Source: Deltaproteobacteria bacterium CG11_big_fil_rev_8_21_14_0_20_42_23 (GTDB lineage: Bacteria > UBA10199 > 2-02-FULL-44-16). From it: a stretch of 52,564 bases of DNA. A program made the position numbers and the translations under genes. Positions within the stretch are counted from its first letter, which is position 1, and every line of letters starts with the position of its first letter. The stretch is taken from positions 1 to 52,564 of the forward strand of contig PCXC01000038.1 of NCBI GenBank assembly GCA_002796345.1. The letters run 5' to 3'. The notes below the pieces were generated by a model. It had not been told where the DNA came from and did not search any database. It was given only the letters and a program-made list of their open reading frames with translations. Shown one piece after another: positions 1 through 9,450 of this stretch.

Positions 1-35
1 TTACTTTGCTTATTACTTCTTTCTCAAACCTAAAT

Positions 36-221
36 AGCACACATTTTTTGCCATTATGCCCATCCTGAGTGGAACGAAGGATCTCCTCTGACAATTTTGT
101 GTTTTGCCGCGATGACGATAATAATTGTAGAGACGTTTTGTCAAAACGTCTCTACGGTAATGGGATTAAAATTGTCAGAGGAGATTGCCACGTTTTTGTT
201 GTACAAAAACTCGCAATGACA
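36..221. repeat. Composite palindromic repeat, left-end copy
   Basis: Positions 36-71 match the reverse complement of 52477-52512 exactly over 36 bases. The similarity continues with small gaps through a GGATCTCCTCTGA segment. The far end, GCAATGACAG near 212-221, corresponds to the TGTCATCACGAGG segment at the other window end. Inner arms 82-98 and 168-184 are perfect 17-base inverted repeats. A further hairpin lies at 192-210 (8-bp arms GTTTTTGT/ACAAAAAC, 3-base loop). No convincing gene is present; the short open frame at 69-302 lies within the repeat. It looks like a non-coding, MITE-like or REP-like dispersed element. Confidence 0.8.
127..155. repeat. Perfect hairpin nested inside the left repeat
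   Basis: A 13-bp arm, GTAGAGACGTTTT, at 127-139 pairs perfectly with 143-155 around a 3-base loop. It sits inside the larger 82-184 inverted repeat. It resembles the widely dispersed GTAGAGACG...CGTCTCTAC palindromes known from many bacterial genomes, which suggests one repeat inserted into another. Confidence 0.75.
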
Positions 222-232
222 GAATTTGTAAT

Positions 233-1123
233 TCACTTCTTCGAAGACATCAAGCGGTACATCCAAATATATAAAGGTGAAGCAACGAAGATGGAGGAAT
301 AGGTTCCCACGATTGTTCCCACTGTGAGGGCAAAGGCAAAGTCGTGCAAAGTGCCGCCACCGCGGTAGAAGAGCACAAGCACTACAAATAAAACGGTAAG
401 GGAAGTAATGATCGTTCTTCCCAAAGTTGAATTGATGCTTGAGTTAATCACGTCTAAAACTGTTGAAGGAGAAATGTCAGCTTTGTTTTCACGAATGCGA
501 TCGAACACCACGATAGTGTCATTGACAGAATATCCAATCAACGTGAGGATGGCCGCCAAAATAGTAAGGTTGATCTCTTTTCCCATCCAAGCAAAAAGTC
601 CAAGCGTAATGGTAACATCATGAATCAAGGCAACAACCGCGCCTGGTGCAAAGTTGAAATCGAAGCGGAAGCCAATGTAGATGAGCATGATGAGCCATGA
701 AGTGAGAATGGTGAGCCATGCTTTTGTGCGAAGATCTTTTCCTACTTTTGGTCCAACGGTTACTTCTTGATCGAGCTGTACATTTTCTTCTCCAAATTGT
801 TTTGCAAGAGCAGCAGTGATGGGATCGCTAATGCTGGCGTGCTCTTCCGGTAATCCAACTTTAATACTCATTCGACGTTCTTCAGGATCTCCAAAGCGAA
901 CAACGTTCATGTCTCCTAAATTTAAGTCTTTAAGAGCATCTCTGATAGCTTGTTCATTTATGGCTTCTTTGAATTGGTATTCGAGTTTGGCTCCGCCTTT
1001 AAAGTCGATACCGTAGTTGAAGCCTTTTTTCACCATGGCAAAAATGGAGAAGGCAACTAAGGCTGAAGACATGAGCAAAAAAAGTACTCTGTATTTCATA
1101 AAGTCAAAATGGAAAGTTTTCAT
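233..1123 (-). CDS. secF: Protein-export membrane protein SecF
   Basis: SecF is the smaller partner of SecD. The SecDF complex uses the proton gradient to pull preproteins out of SecYEG on the periplasmic side of the inner membrane. The 296-residue product has a first membrane helix at about residues 9-30, then the FNYGIDFKGG motif that opens the periplasmic domain. The C-terminal membrane domain contains GYSVNDTIVVFDRIREN, the conserved helix of the SecD/SecF (RND-like) superfamily. I chose the ATG at 1121-1123, which overlaps the secD stop in a TAATG junction, rather than the in-frame upstream extension, which would run into secD. The overlap implies translational coupling. Length is normal for the family. 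Confidence 0.97.
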   Translation of the reverse strand: MKTFHFDFMKYRVLFLLMSSALVAFSIFAMVKKGFNYGIDFKGGAKLEYQFKEAINEQAIRDALKDLNLGDMNVVRFGDPEERRMSIKVGLPEEHASISDPITAALAKQFGEENVQLDQEVTVGPKVGKDLRTKAWLTILTSWLIMLIYIGFRFDFNFAPGAVVALIHDVTITLGLFAWMGKEINLTILAAILTLIGYSVNDTIVVFDRIRENKADISPSTVLDVINSSINSTLGRTIITSLTVLFVVLVLFYRGGGTLHDFAFALTVGTIVGTYSSIFVASPLYIWMYRLMSSKK

Positions 1124-2853
1124 TAGACACTCACCTTTGTAATTCGTTTTTTGATTAAGAAATAATCGTATGCCATGCGTGTGCACACGATGGCGGTATA
1201 CATACTGATGACAAGACCAATAATAAGAGTGACCGCAAAGCCTTTAATGGGGCCAGTTCCAAACTGATACAACACAATTCCCGTGATGAGTGTAGTGATG
1301 TTGGCATCGGTGATGGTGCGGATTGCGTTTCCATAACCAGCATTGATAGCGGCTTTGGCGAGGTTTCCTTTTTTCAGTTCTTCTCTGATGCGCTCAAAAA
1401 TAAGCACGTTCGCATCCACAGCCATACCAAGCGTGAGTACAATTCCCGCAATACCAGGAAGGGTGAGGGTGGCTTGGAAAAGCGCAAGTGCCGCCATAAT
1501 AAAAAGTAAATTAATAGCGAGGGCGACGTTGGCAATTAAACCTGAGCCACGATAATAAAGCACCATGAAGACAAAGACGCACAGTGCACCAAGCAGTGTG
1601 GCTGAAACTCCCTGTTTAATGGAATCTGCTCCAAGGCTTGGACCCACAATGGTTTTGGTTGCTTCTGTAAGTGTTGCGGGAAGAGCGCCTTCATTCAAAA
1701 CTAAAACAAGATCTTCGCATTGTTTTAAAATATCTCTAAAGTTGCCGCGACCCATTTCAATTTGAGCTCGGCCGCCAAGAATAGGCTCACGAATAAGTGG
1801 CGCCGAGTTTACAACTCCATCAAGCAAAATTGCTAACTGTTTTCCCACGTTGTTTTTTGTGAGATCGCCAAATTTTGTGGTGCCTTGAGCATCGAAAGTA
1901 ATGCTGACAAAAGGTTCATTGTTGTTGATGTTGGTTTGAGCACTCTTCAGCATTTGACCTGTTAATGCGGCTCTGCGGGTGAGAAGGTATGGCGTTCCAC
2001 CAAGCAGTTTGTGTGAAAGAGGATCATAGTTGAGGCTGAAGCTTATTTCGGTATCTTGCGGAAGTTTTTTTGCAAGCTGCTCGTTTATACTTTGCTTTGC
2101 TTCCAGTGAAAAATCATCTTCGGCAAGCTTGAGTGACTCTCGAGCTTCTTTGAGCATGGAAGCTAAGTCGGCGGCTTGCACACTTGCATCCACCAATTTG
2201 AATTCGAGCATGCCCGCGCGTTTAATCATGCCAATGGCGCGCTCGGGGTCTTTGATGCCGGGAAGTTCAACCGCAATGCGATCGTTGCCAAGGCGTTGGA
2301 TGGAAGGTTCGGCTACACCGTAGCGGTCGATTCTGTTGCGCACTTTTTCAAGTGCTTGCTTGATGATGTGATCGAGCAAGTAATCGCGATGGCTCTCATC
2401 CAAAACAAAACTTAAGTGATTGTTTTCATGTTTTTGGATGGCCAAAACGTTTGCAAAGTTTTTCTGAACGATTTCACGAGTGGCTTCAATGGCGTTGGCA
2501 TCGGATGCGAAGATTTCAATGCTTTGCGTTTTTACTTCTTGGCGGATTTCGCTGGTGACAACATTGTTTTTCCCAAGTTCAGCTTTGATGTCATCAACAA
2601 GCACATCAACTCTGTTTTCAATTGCTTTTGCCGTTTCCACTTCAAATTCGAGGTACAAACCGCCGCGGAGATCGAGCCCAAGGTTGATGCCTTTTTCAGG
2701 AAGCACATCATAATACCAAGGAAGCGATGTTCCAGATGCAAGTGCAGCTTCGCGTTTTTCGGACATTCCTAAAAAACTGGGCAAAACAACGTAAATTGAA
2801 ATGAGAATCAGACTACACAGAAGCGCGAGCTTCCATTTCCATGCGTTTGGCAT
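1123..2853 (-). CDS. secD: Protein translocase subunit SecD
   Basis: SecD forms the proton-driven SecDF accessory complex that helps complete preprotein translocation through SecYEG. The 576-residue product has an N-terminal membrane helix (about residues 7-28). The GINLGLDLRGG motif begins the large periplasmic P1 region, and the C-terminal six-helix domain contains TLGMAVDANVLIFERIREE, with the Asp conserved for proton use. It lies directly after yajC (21-base gap) and overlaps secF by one base, so yajC-secD-secF is a standard cotranscribed cluster. Nothing is missing relative to the family. Confidence 0.97.
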   Translation of the reverse strand: MPNAWKWKLALLCSLILISIYVVLPSFLGMSEKREAALASGTSLPWYYDVLPEKGINLGLDLRGGLYLEFEVETAKAIENRVDVLVDDIKAELGKNNVVTSEIRQEVKTQSIEIFASDANAIEATREIVQKNFANVLAIQKHENNHLSFVLDESHRDYLLDHIIKQALEKVRNRIDRYGVAEPSIQRLGNDRIAVELPGIKDPERAIGMIKRAGMLEFKLVDASVQAADLASMLKEARESLKLAEDDFSLEAKQSINEQLAKKLPQDTEISFSLNYDPLSHKLLGGTPYLLTRRAALTGQMLKSAQTNINNNEPFVSITFDAQGTTKFGDLTKNNVGKQLAILLDGVVNSAPLIREPILGGRAQIEMGRGNFRDILKQCEDLVLVLNEGALPATLTEATKTIVGPSLGADSIKQGVSATLLGALCVFVFMVLYYRGSGLIANVALAINLLFIMAALALFQATLTLPGIAGIVLTLGMAVDANVLIFERIREELKKGNLAKAAINAGYGNAIRTITDANITTLITGIVLYQFGTGPIKGFAVTLIIGLVISMYTAIVCTRMAYDYFLIKKRITKVSV

Positions 2854-2874
2854 AATTCCACCTAGGTTGAAAAG

Positions 2875-3204
2875 TTATTTCACAATTGTTGCGATCGCTT
2901 CACGGTTGAATTTCACCTGCACTTTATCGGCAATTTCAAGCGTGATGATGTTGTCGGCAATGCCATACACCGTTGCATGCATGCCGCCGCGAGTGATGAC
3001 TTTGTCACCTTTAGCAATAGCTGCGAGCAGTTCTTGATGTTGTTTTTGCTGTTTCTTTTGAGGACGGATAAGAAGAAAATAAAAAATGGCAAAAATGATT
3101 ACAAGCGGTGCAAATGAAGCGAGTGCGGAACCTTGTCCGGCTGCTCCATTTTGTCCAGGTGTTGCCATGGCATGCGCTGTTGAAATGAAAAGTTCTGAAA
3201 ACAT
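2875..3204 (-). CDS. yajC: Preprotein translocase subunit YajC
   Basis: YajC is a small single-span inner-membrane protein that copurifies with SecDF. The 109-residue product has an Ala/Gly-rich N-terminus, one membrane helix at about residues 30-48 (PLVIIFAIFYFLLIRPQKK), and a basic, Gln-rich start to the cytosolic part with the typical GDKVITRGG motif. The RPQ(K/Q) boundary after the helix is a family hallmark. The ATG at 3202-3204 is preceded by an AGGAGTG purine stretch on the minus strand. It sits between tgt and secD in the common tgt-yajC-secD-secF order. Confidence 0.95.
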   Translation of the reverse strand: MFSELFISTAHAMATPGQNGAAGQGSALASFAPLVIIFAIFYFLLIRPQKKQQKQHQELLAAIAKGDKVITRGGMHATVYGIADNIITLEIADKVQVKFNREAIATIVK

Positions 3205-3254
3205 AAGACACTCCTTCGTGGGTACCGGATTTTCTTGAGCAAAAAAACGAAGCG

Positions 3255-4454
<1,200 letters not shown>

Positions 4455-4461
4455 TTAAAGC

Positions 4462-5493
4462 CTAAACAATCAACATACAATCGCCAAAAGAGAAAAGGCG
4501 GTAGTCTTGTTTGATGGCTTCTTCGTAGCATTTGAACAGGAAGTCTTTTCCCACCAAAGCTGAGACCATCATGATGAGGGTGGATTTGGGCTGATGAAAG
4601 TTGGTGAGCAGGCCATCGATGACTTTAAATTCATAACCCGGCGTGATGAAAATATTTGTAGTCCATTGGCCATCGCGCAGTTTGTTATCTTCCCATGCAG
4701 ACTCCAAAGCACGAGTAGTGGTAGTTCCCACGGCGATAATTCTGCGGCCTTCGTGTTTGGCGCGCGTGATGAGTTCTGCTGTTTCAGAAGAGATGCTGAT
4801 TTTTTCGCCGTGCATTTTGTGTTCTTCAAGAGTGTCAACACGCACTGGCGCAAAGGTATCAATGCCAACGTGCAAAGTGATAGTGCATACTTCAACACCT
4901 TTTTGTTTTATTTCAGCCAGCAAGTTTTGGCTTAAGTGCAAGCCAGCAGTTGGAGCAGCGGCCGAGCCAAATTTTTCGGCAAAAGTAGTTTGATAGCGTT
5001 CGAAGTCAGCTTCAGTGTAAGCATCTTTTTCTGTGCGTTTGATGTAAGGCGGAAGAGGCGGCACTCCATGATTGTTCATGGCCAGCTTGAGGGCGTTGGA
5101 TCTGAATTCTACGAGCAAGTAAATATCTTCGCGGCCTTTTGCTATAGCGGTTGCCTGCATGCCAAAGAAAAATTTCTCGCCGGGCCGAATGTTTTTTGCC
5201 TTTTTGATGAGGCAGCGCCACACATTTGCAGTGTCGCTTGGCTCAACCACAAGCAGCTCAATCTTTTCTCTTCCTCCGCGCGTTCCAAACAAGCGCACCG
5301 GCGCTACTTTGGTGTTGTTGAGCACCAACACATCACCTTCACGCAAAAAAGCAGCAAGCTCACGCACATGATGATGCGCAAAAGTTTTCTGGGCACGAGA
5401 AAGCAGCATCATCTTACTGGCATCCCGTTCGGGAAGAGGAGCCTGAGCTACAAGCTCTTCAGGATAGCTGTAATTAAAGTCATTCACCTTCAT
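4462..5493 (-). CDS. queA: tRNA preQ1(34) S-adenosylmethionine ribosyltransferase-isomerase
   Basis: QueA transfers and isomerises the ribosyl group of S-adenosylmethionine onto preQ1 in tRNA, forming epoxyqueuosine. The 343-residue product shows family landmarks: an N-terminal FNYSYPEELVAQAPLPERDASKMM segment (split here for length: FNYSYPEELVAQ then APLPERDASKMM), VLNNTKVAPVRLFG, SAAAPTAGLHLS, HVGIDTFAPV, and the C-terminal LTNFHQPKSTLIMMVSAL and YRLFSFGDCMLI. Length and order are normal. It heads the queA-tgt-yajC-secD-secF series on the minus strand. Confidence 0.96.
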   Translation of the reverse strand: MKVNDFNYSYPEELVAQAPLPERDASKMMLLSRAQKTFAHHHVRELAAFLREGDVLVLNNTKVAPVRLFGTRGGREKIELLVVEPSDTANVWRCLIKKAKNIRPGEKFFFGMQATAIAKGREDIYLLVEFRSNALKLAMNNHGVPPLPPYIKRTEKDAYTEADFERYQTTFAEKFGSAAAPTAGLHLSQNLLAEIKQKGVEVCTITLHVGIDTFAPVRVDTLEEHKMHGEKISISSETAELITRAKHEGRRIIAVGTTTTRALESAWEDNKLRDGQWTTNIFITPGYEFKVIDGLLTNFHQPKSTLIMMVSALVGKDFLFKCYEEAIKQDYRLFSFGDCMLIV

Positions 5494-5550
5494 AGGCAGG
5501 CCTTGATAGTGGAAAGCGCCAAGAGTTCAAGGTGAAAGTGTCAAAAAATG

Positions 5551-6705
5551 CTACTTTGATGCTGAGAATAACGAAAGCCTTTTCAGCATTGCGTTGCCAT
5601 AGTAAAACTTCAGGATGTCTTTGTAACTGTAACCCGCTTCTGCCATACCTTTGGCGCCCCATTGGCACATGCCTACGCCGTGGCCAAAACCTCGGCCGGC
5701 GATGATCACTTCTGTGTCGCCCATGCCGATGTTGAACCAAGTACTTCTGATTTTAGTGTAGCCAAAGATTTGCCGAAGCTTGTCGGCTTTTACCATGATG
5801 AGACCGTTGTTGGTTGAAAGCAAAAGGTGATCGACGCGAAGTGAGTCTTCGTGTGTAATGACGGAAATGTCTTGAAGTGTTTTAAAGTCAAATCCATTTC
5901 GATGGAGGTTTTGGATGAAAGTATTTTTTGGAATGTTATATTCCCACGTGATGCGTGGAGTGCGTCTGCAAAAATTATCATTGGTGAAATAAGTTGCTTT
6001 TGCATTTTTCCAAACATGATCTGCACTTTCAGTTCGCCCTCCGCAAAGTGAGTGAAAATAAGTTCTTGCGGGCGATGTCTTTGAAAACAACACTTCATTT
6101 TCAGTGGCTTCGGTTGCTTTTTTTGCTCTCGCGTCAAGTTGAGATATGCCGTTGTAGACTTGATCCATCACGGTTGCGCGCAGATCGAAGAGTTTGTTCG
6201 GCGCGTGCTTTCGCACACTTTGTATACTTGCGTAGGCATAACTTCTGGCTGCCACTGCTTGGGCTTTCAGGGCCTCTATGGGCCAACTTGGCGACATCTC
6301 GCTTCCCAAAATGCCAATCAGATAACGTTCTAGGGAAGTGGTGTTGATGAGATCAAGATGGCCATTTTCCCTTTTCGCGATCGTTAGGTTTCCGGCGTAA
6401 GTTTTTTCCTTAACCGTAAACTGTGCTTCAGGATGGGAAAGGGTAAAAGTGTTCCCGTCAATTGATTGTCCGTTGATGCCGATGCCACGTGCGTTGGAGG
6501 TGATGAAGAGTTTTTTCAGGCGCAACGTTGTCTGTGTTCCAGATTCAGCTGTGATGTGAGCGCCGCTTTTATCCACTTCAAGGCTGATGGAGGGAAGATC
6601 TTCTTGAATCAGCACACGAATGTGACTTATTTTTTTTGCTGAGCTGGCAAAGGAAAAGCCTGGAAAAACAAGTGAAATCAAGAGGATGAGGATTATTTTT
6701 TTCAT
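5551..6705 (-). CDS. SpoIID/LytB-domain secreted protein (peptidoglycan-related)
   Basis: This 384-residue product belongs to the SpoIID/LytB-domain family. In spore formers SpoIID is a lytic transglycosylase acting on denuded peptidoglycan. In non-sporulating diderms the same domain occurs in exported proteins, usually of untested function. From the ATG at 6705 it has a clear signal peptide (MKKIILILLISLVFPGFSFA). Domain marks are YLIGILGSEMSPSWP, EALKAQAVAARSYA, LCGGRTESADHVWKN with a Glu, and the C-terminal GFGHGVGMCQWGAKGMA. An in-frame TTG at 6792 would bury the signal peptide, so I reject it. No strong ribosome site is visible before 6705. Confidence 0.85.
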   Translation of the reverse strand: MKKIILILLISLVFPGFSFASSAKKISHIRVLIQEDLPSISLEVDKSGAHITAESGTQTTLRLKKLFITSNARGIGINGQSIDGNTFTLSHPEAQFTVKEKTYAGNLTIAKRENGHLDLINTTSLERYLIGILGSEMSPSWPIEALKAQAVAARSYAYASIQSVRKHAPNKLFDLRATVMDQVYNGISQLDARAKKATEATENEVLFSKTSPARTYFHSLCGGRTESADHVWKNAKATYFTNDNFCRRTPRITWEYNIPKNTFIQNLHRNGFDFKTLQDISVITHEDSLRVDHLLLSTNNGLIMVKADKLRQIFGYTKIRSTWFNIGMGDTEVIIAGRGFGHGVGMCQWGAKGMAEAGYSYKDILKFYYGNAMLKRLSLFSASK

Positions 6706-6814
6706 GATTGGAGATAATTTTTCTTCTGAGAGCAAGTGCTCCTGTTTTTTTGAACGTATCCCTAGCAGAATTTTGACGAAAGAAAACAGCAAAAGAGGAT
6801 CAGCACTTCCCCAC

Positions 6815-6959
6815 TAGACCTCTTGCAGAACCGTCGCGAGCGGCCCAAGGACGAGGCGGGGTGGGGCCCCGAAACCGGAGCGTATAGGGAAATACGTGAG
6901 GATTTTGGGGTGCCCCAACGAAGGCATTGGGTCGCGCAGCAGGTTATGCAAGAGGTCTA
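6815..6959. repeat. MITE-like element A (145 bp, 18-bp terminal inverted repeats)
   Basis: The ends are TAGACCTCTTGCAGAACC (6815-6832) and, inverted, TAGACCTCTTGCATAACC (6942-6959), with one mismatch in 18. The interior is unusually GC-rich compared with the flanks and contains an open frame (6823-7023) that is part of the repeat, not a gene. A shortened copy lies at 18637-18707 in the opposite orientation. No transposase is encoded, so mobilisation in trans is inferred. It occupies most of the 314-base gap between the divergent SpoIID-like and diguanylate cyclase genes. Confidence 0.85.
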
Positions 6960-7019
6960 CTGTTTTAGACTGGACATCCCGGTAGAACCTGCATTACTCA
7001 AGGGAAAAGGAGCATTGTT

Positions 7020-8612
7020 GTGAATCAGAAGCCAGCGCACATTCCACATCGTCTTTCTGTGCCCGTTCGTGTTTTACTCATCACGGGAACGGCGGCGTTT
7101 GTCTTGTGGTTTTTTGGACTTTTTTTCTCGAATCAATTTGAAGCAAGTTCTTCGCAGGTGTTTGGCATTTCTCTTTCGCATTTTCTTTTTGTGCTTCAAG
7201 TTTTTTTGGTTTCTCTCACTGCAGCCATTGCGTCGTACCGATATTACGACAAGCCGCTCTCTCTTTTGCGCACCGCTGTTGATCATGCCAAAAAAGGTTC
7301 TCTTTACGAAAAAATAGAACTTCAAGGCGATGATGAATTAACCGATCTTGCCAGACAATTTAACGAAATGATGAAGCAGCTCGACACCCTCTACCGCCGG
7401 CAAGTTGAGGTGGAGAAAGATCTTGCCATTGCTGATGAAGCTTTGAAGTACAAGCGCAGTCTTGAAGAAAAAAATCTTGAAATTGAACACTCCAAAAAGA
7501 AGTTGGAATTTATTGTTAAAGACCTTTCGCTCATTCATGAGATTGGACAAAAGGTAAATTCTGTTACTGATCTTGATAAACTCTACGCTCATCTCACTTC
7601 CATCTTGAAACGCTATTTGCACATCGATGAATTCGCCATCATGGTTTACAACGATGGCAAAGAAGAAATGCAAGTGAAGGCGGCATATGGTTTTGTCAAT
7701 ATTAGCAAAGTGATGAAAACAACGTTTCAGCGTGGTGAAGGCATTTCAAGTTTAGCCGCTGAAATGGGAAGAAAAATTTATGTTGCCGATGTCAGCAAAG
7801 ATCCACGGTTCCTGCATTACAAGTTAGAAGATGAAGGAAAAGCAGGCTCATTTCTTTCCATTCCACTTGCGTTCAAAAAAGATATTTTAGGTGTGATTAA
7901 CTTTGCTCGTAGCCAAGTTCACGCCTTTAGCGCAAACGATGTGCGCATGTTGTCGCTGGTTGCAAGTCAGGTGGCACTGGCCATTATGAATGCTCGTCTT
8001 TATACGCAAACGCGAGAGCTTTCGGTAAAAGATGAACTTACCGGTGTCTACAACCGTCGTCATTTCCAGCGTATGCTGCATGTAGAATGGAAACGTGCTG
8101 TTCGTTTTCGCAGAGATCTTTCTGTGGTGATGGTAGATGTGGATCACTTCAAAGAATATAATGATAGTTTTGGTCATCTTCTTGGAGATGATGTCTTGAA
8201 AAAACTGGGAAATCTTTTTGTCAAAAATCTTCGTGAGGTAGATACCGTTGCTCGTTTTGGAGGCGAAGAATTTGTGCTCCTGCTCCCTGACACTGATAAA
8301 CACGGCGCTATAGCGGTGTCTGAAAAATTGCGCCGCTTGGTTGAAAAGCAACGCTTTTTTAGCGCTGGCCAAAAAGAAACAAGAACAGTTACCATTTCTT
8401 TGGGGCTTTCGACATATCCAGATGATGTGGGTGAAATTGAAGAGTTGGTAGATTTTGCCGATATTGCCTTATATCGCTCGAAGGAACGCGGAAGAAATCA
8501 AGTAACGTGTTACGCCCCACCCACACCACGCCCAGTGAAAGAGCTGGAAGGCATGACAAAAGACGGCACCGAAAAACCAAGCATAAAAGAGCGGCGCCGT
8601 TCGATGCAATAA
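7020..8612 (+). CDS. Membrane GAF-GGDEF diguanylate cyclase
   Basis: The product (530 residues) is predicted to make cyclic di-GMP. Two membrane helices (about residues 16-36 and 50-70) flank a short periplasmic loop. A HAMP-like linker (about 76-125), a coiled coil (about 125-165), a GAF sensor domain (about 170-325) and a GGDEF domain follow. The active-site loop is GGEEF at residues 414-418. An intact RxxD inhibitory site (REVD, 405-408) lies exactly five residues before it, so product feedback inhibition is expected. The start is GTG at 7020, with AAAGGAG eight bases upstream. The C-terminal tail of about 35 residues is basic and looks disordered. Element A lies in its upstream region. 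Confidence 0.94.
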   Translation: MNQKPAHIPHRLSVPVRVLLITGTAAFVLWFFGLFFSNQFEASSSQVFGISLSHFLFVLQVFLVSLTAAIASYRYYDKPLSLLRTAVDHAKKGSLYEKIELQGDDELTDLARQFNEMMKQLDTLYRRQVEVEKDLAIADEALKYKRSLEEKNLEIEHSKKKLEFIVKDLSLIHEIGQKVNSVTDLDKLYAHLTSILKRYLHIDEFAIMVYNDGKEEMQVKAAYGFVNISKVMKTTFQRGEGISSLAAEMGRKIYVADVSKDPRFLHYKLEDEGKAGSFLSIPLAFKKDILGVINFARSQVHAFSANDVRMLSLVASQVALAIMNARLYTQTRELSVKDELTGVYNRRHFQRMLHVEWKRAVRFRRDLSVVMVDVDHFKEYNDSFGHLLGDDVLKKLGNLFVKNLREVDTVARFGGEEFVLLLPDTDKHGAIAVSEKLRRLVEKQRFFSAGQKETRTVTISLGLSTYPDDVGEIEELVDFADIALYRSKERGRNQVTCYAPPTPRPVKELEGMTKDGTEKPSIKERRRSMQ

Positions 8613-8638
8613 ATGAGGACGCATCATAACTCCCCCAG

Positions 8639-8659
8639 CCCCTCTTAACTTAAGAGGGG
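8639..8659. repeat. Perfect 10-bp-arm hairpin at a convergent gene junction
   Basis: Arms CCCCTCTTAA (8639-8648) and TTAAGAGGGG (8650-8659) flank a single centre base. The right arm contains the stop codon of the uracil-DNA glycosylase gene. It lies between two convergent genes and could act as a bidirectional transcription end, although no long T-run follows. The wording resembles dispersed CTCCCC...GGGGAG repeats seen in other genomes. Confidence 0.6.
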
Positions 8660-9372
8660 AGAGTATTGTCATTCTTCAAAAATTCAATCACTTTAAGCAT
8701 GTCTTCCCAAACTGGTTTTTTCATGTTTGGATTTCGAAGTAAGAAAGCGGGATGATAGGTTGGCATTACGGTGATGCCGTCCCAGTCTTGAAAGTTTCCG
8801 CGAAGGCTTCCAATTTTTTCCTCCGTCTGCAAAACGCCACGTACTGCGGTTGCGCCAAGGCATACAATAACTTTTGGGGCGATGATGTCGATTTGCTTGC
8901 GCAAAAAAGGAATGCAAGTTTGCATTTCATCATCAGCAGGTGGGCGATTGTTTGGCGGGCGGCACTTATTGATATTTGCAATGTAGACATCGCTTCGTGC
9001 ATAACCCATGGCTTCAATGATCTTGGTGAGAAGTTTTCCTGCTCTTCCCACAAATGGTTCGCCTTGCATATCCTCATCTCTTCCGGGAGCTTCACCTACA
9101 AACATAAGATCGGCATTGGGATTTCCTACTCCAAACACTAAGTTTGTTCTGCCTTCGCACAGTCTGCACAGTTTGCAGTCTCCGATATTTTCACGAAGCT
9201 GCAAAAGTGCTTCGGTATTGCCTTTGAGAGCTGTTGGGTTTTCTTTCACTTTTATTTGAACGACATCTTTGGAGGAAAGAGTTTTTTTTGTTACAGGAAT
9301 ACTCGTTATTCCCATGAGGGTTTGGTATTGAAGTGTTTTTTCGAGTTCAGCTAAAAAGCTTTTTTTATCCAT
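8650..9372 (-). CDS. Family 4 uracil-DNA glycosylase
   Basis: This enzyme removes uracil from DNA, starting base-excision repair after cytosine deamination. The 240-residue product carries the iron-sulfur cysteines typical of family 4: [18 protein letters not shown], then [17 protein letters not shown] and TCIPF. The catalytic region is [20 protein letters not shown] and the C-terminal motif is [13 protein letters not shown]. About 60 N-terminal residues precede the domain, as is common in this family. It converges on the diguanylate cyclase gene and is divergent from the phospholipase-like gene. There is no obvious operon partner. Confidence 0.93.
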   Translation of the reverse strand: MDKKSFLAELEKTLQYQTLMGITSIPVTKKTLSSKDVVQIKVKENPTALKGNTEALLQLRENIGDCKLCRLCEGRTNLVFGVGNPNADLMFVGEAPGRDEDMQGEPFVGRAGKLLTKIIEAMGYARSDVYIANINKCRPPNNRPPADDEMQTCIPFLRKQIDIIAPKVIVCLGATAVRGVLQTEEKIGSLRGNFQDWDGITVMPTYHPAFLLRNPNMKKPVWEDMLKVIEFLKNDNTLPS

Positions 9373-9450
9373 GTTTCCTCTTTAGTGTATTTTTTTTGCC
9401 ACTTTTAGATAGGCATTGATTTATCGAGAGAAGCCACCATAATAGCTGAC

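Noticed and set aside
69-302. 77-residue open frame at the left end
   Set aside because: It lies over the composite repeat and its hairpins and runs into the 3' end of secF on the other strand; no protein-like features.
4936-5535. 199-residue frame on the plus strand
   Set aside because: Antisense shadow of queA, whose motifs fully explain this DNA.
6823-7023. 66-residue open frame over MITE A
   Set aside because: The frame is made by the repeat itself and overlaps the start of the diguanylate cyclase gene; no ribosome site.
7887-8372. 161-residue frame on the minus strand
   Set aside because: Antisense to the GGDEF domain, which is intact.
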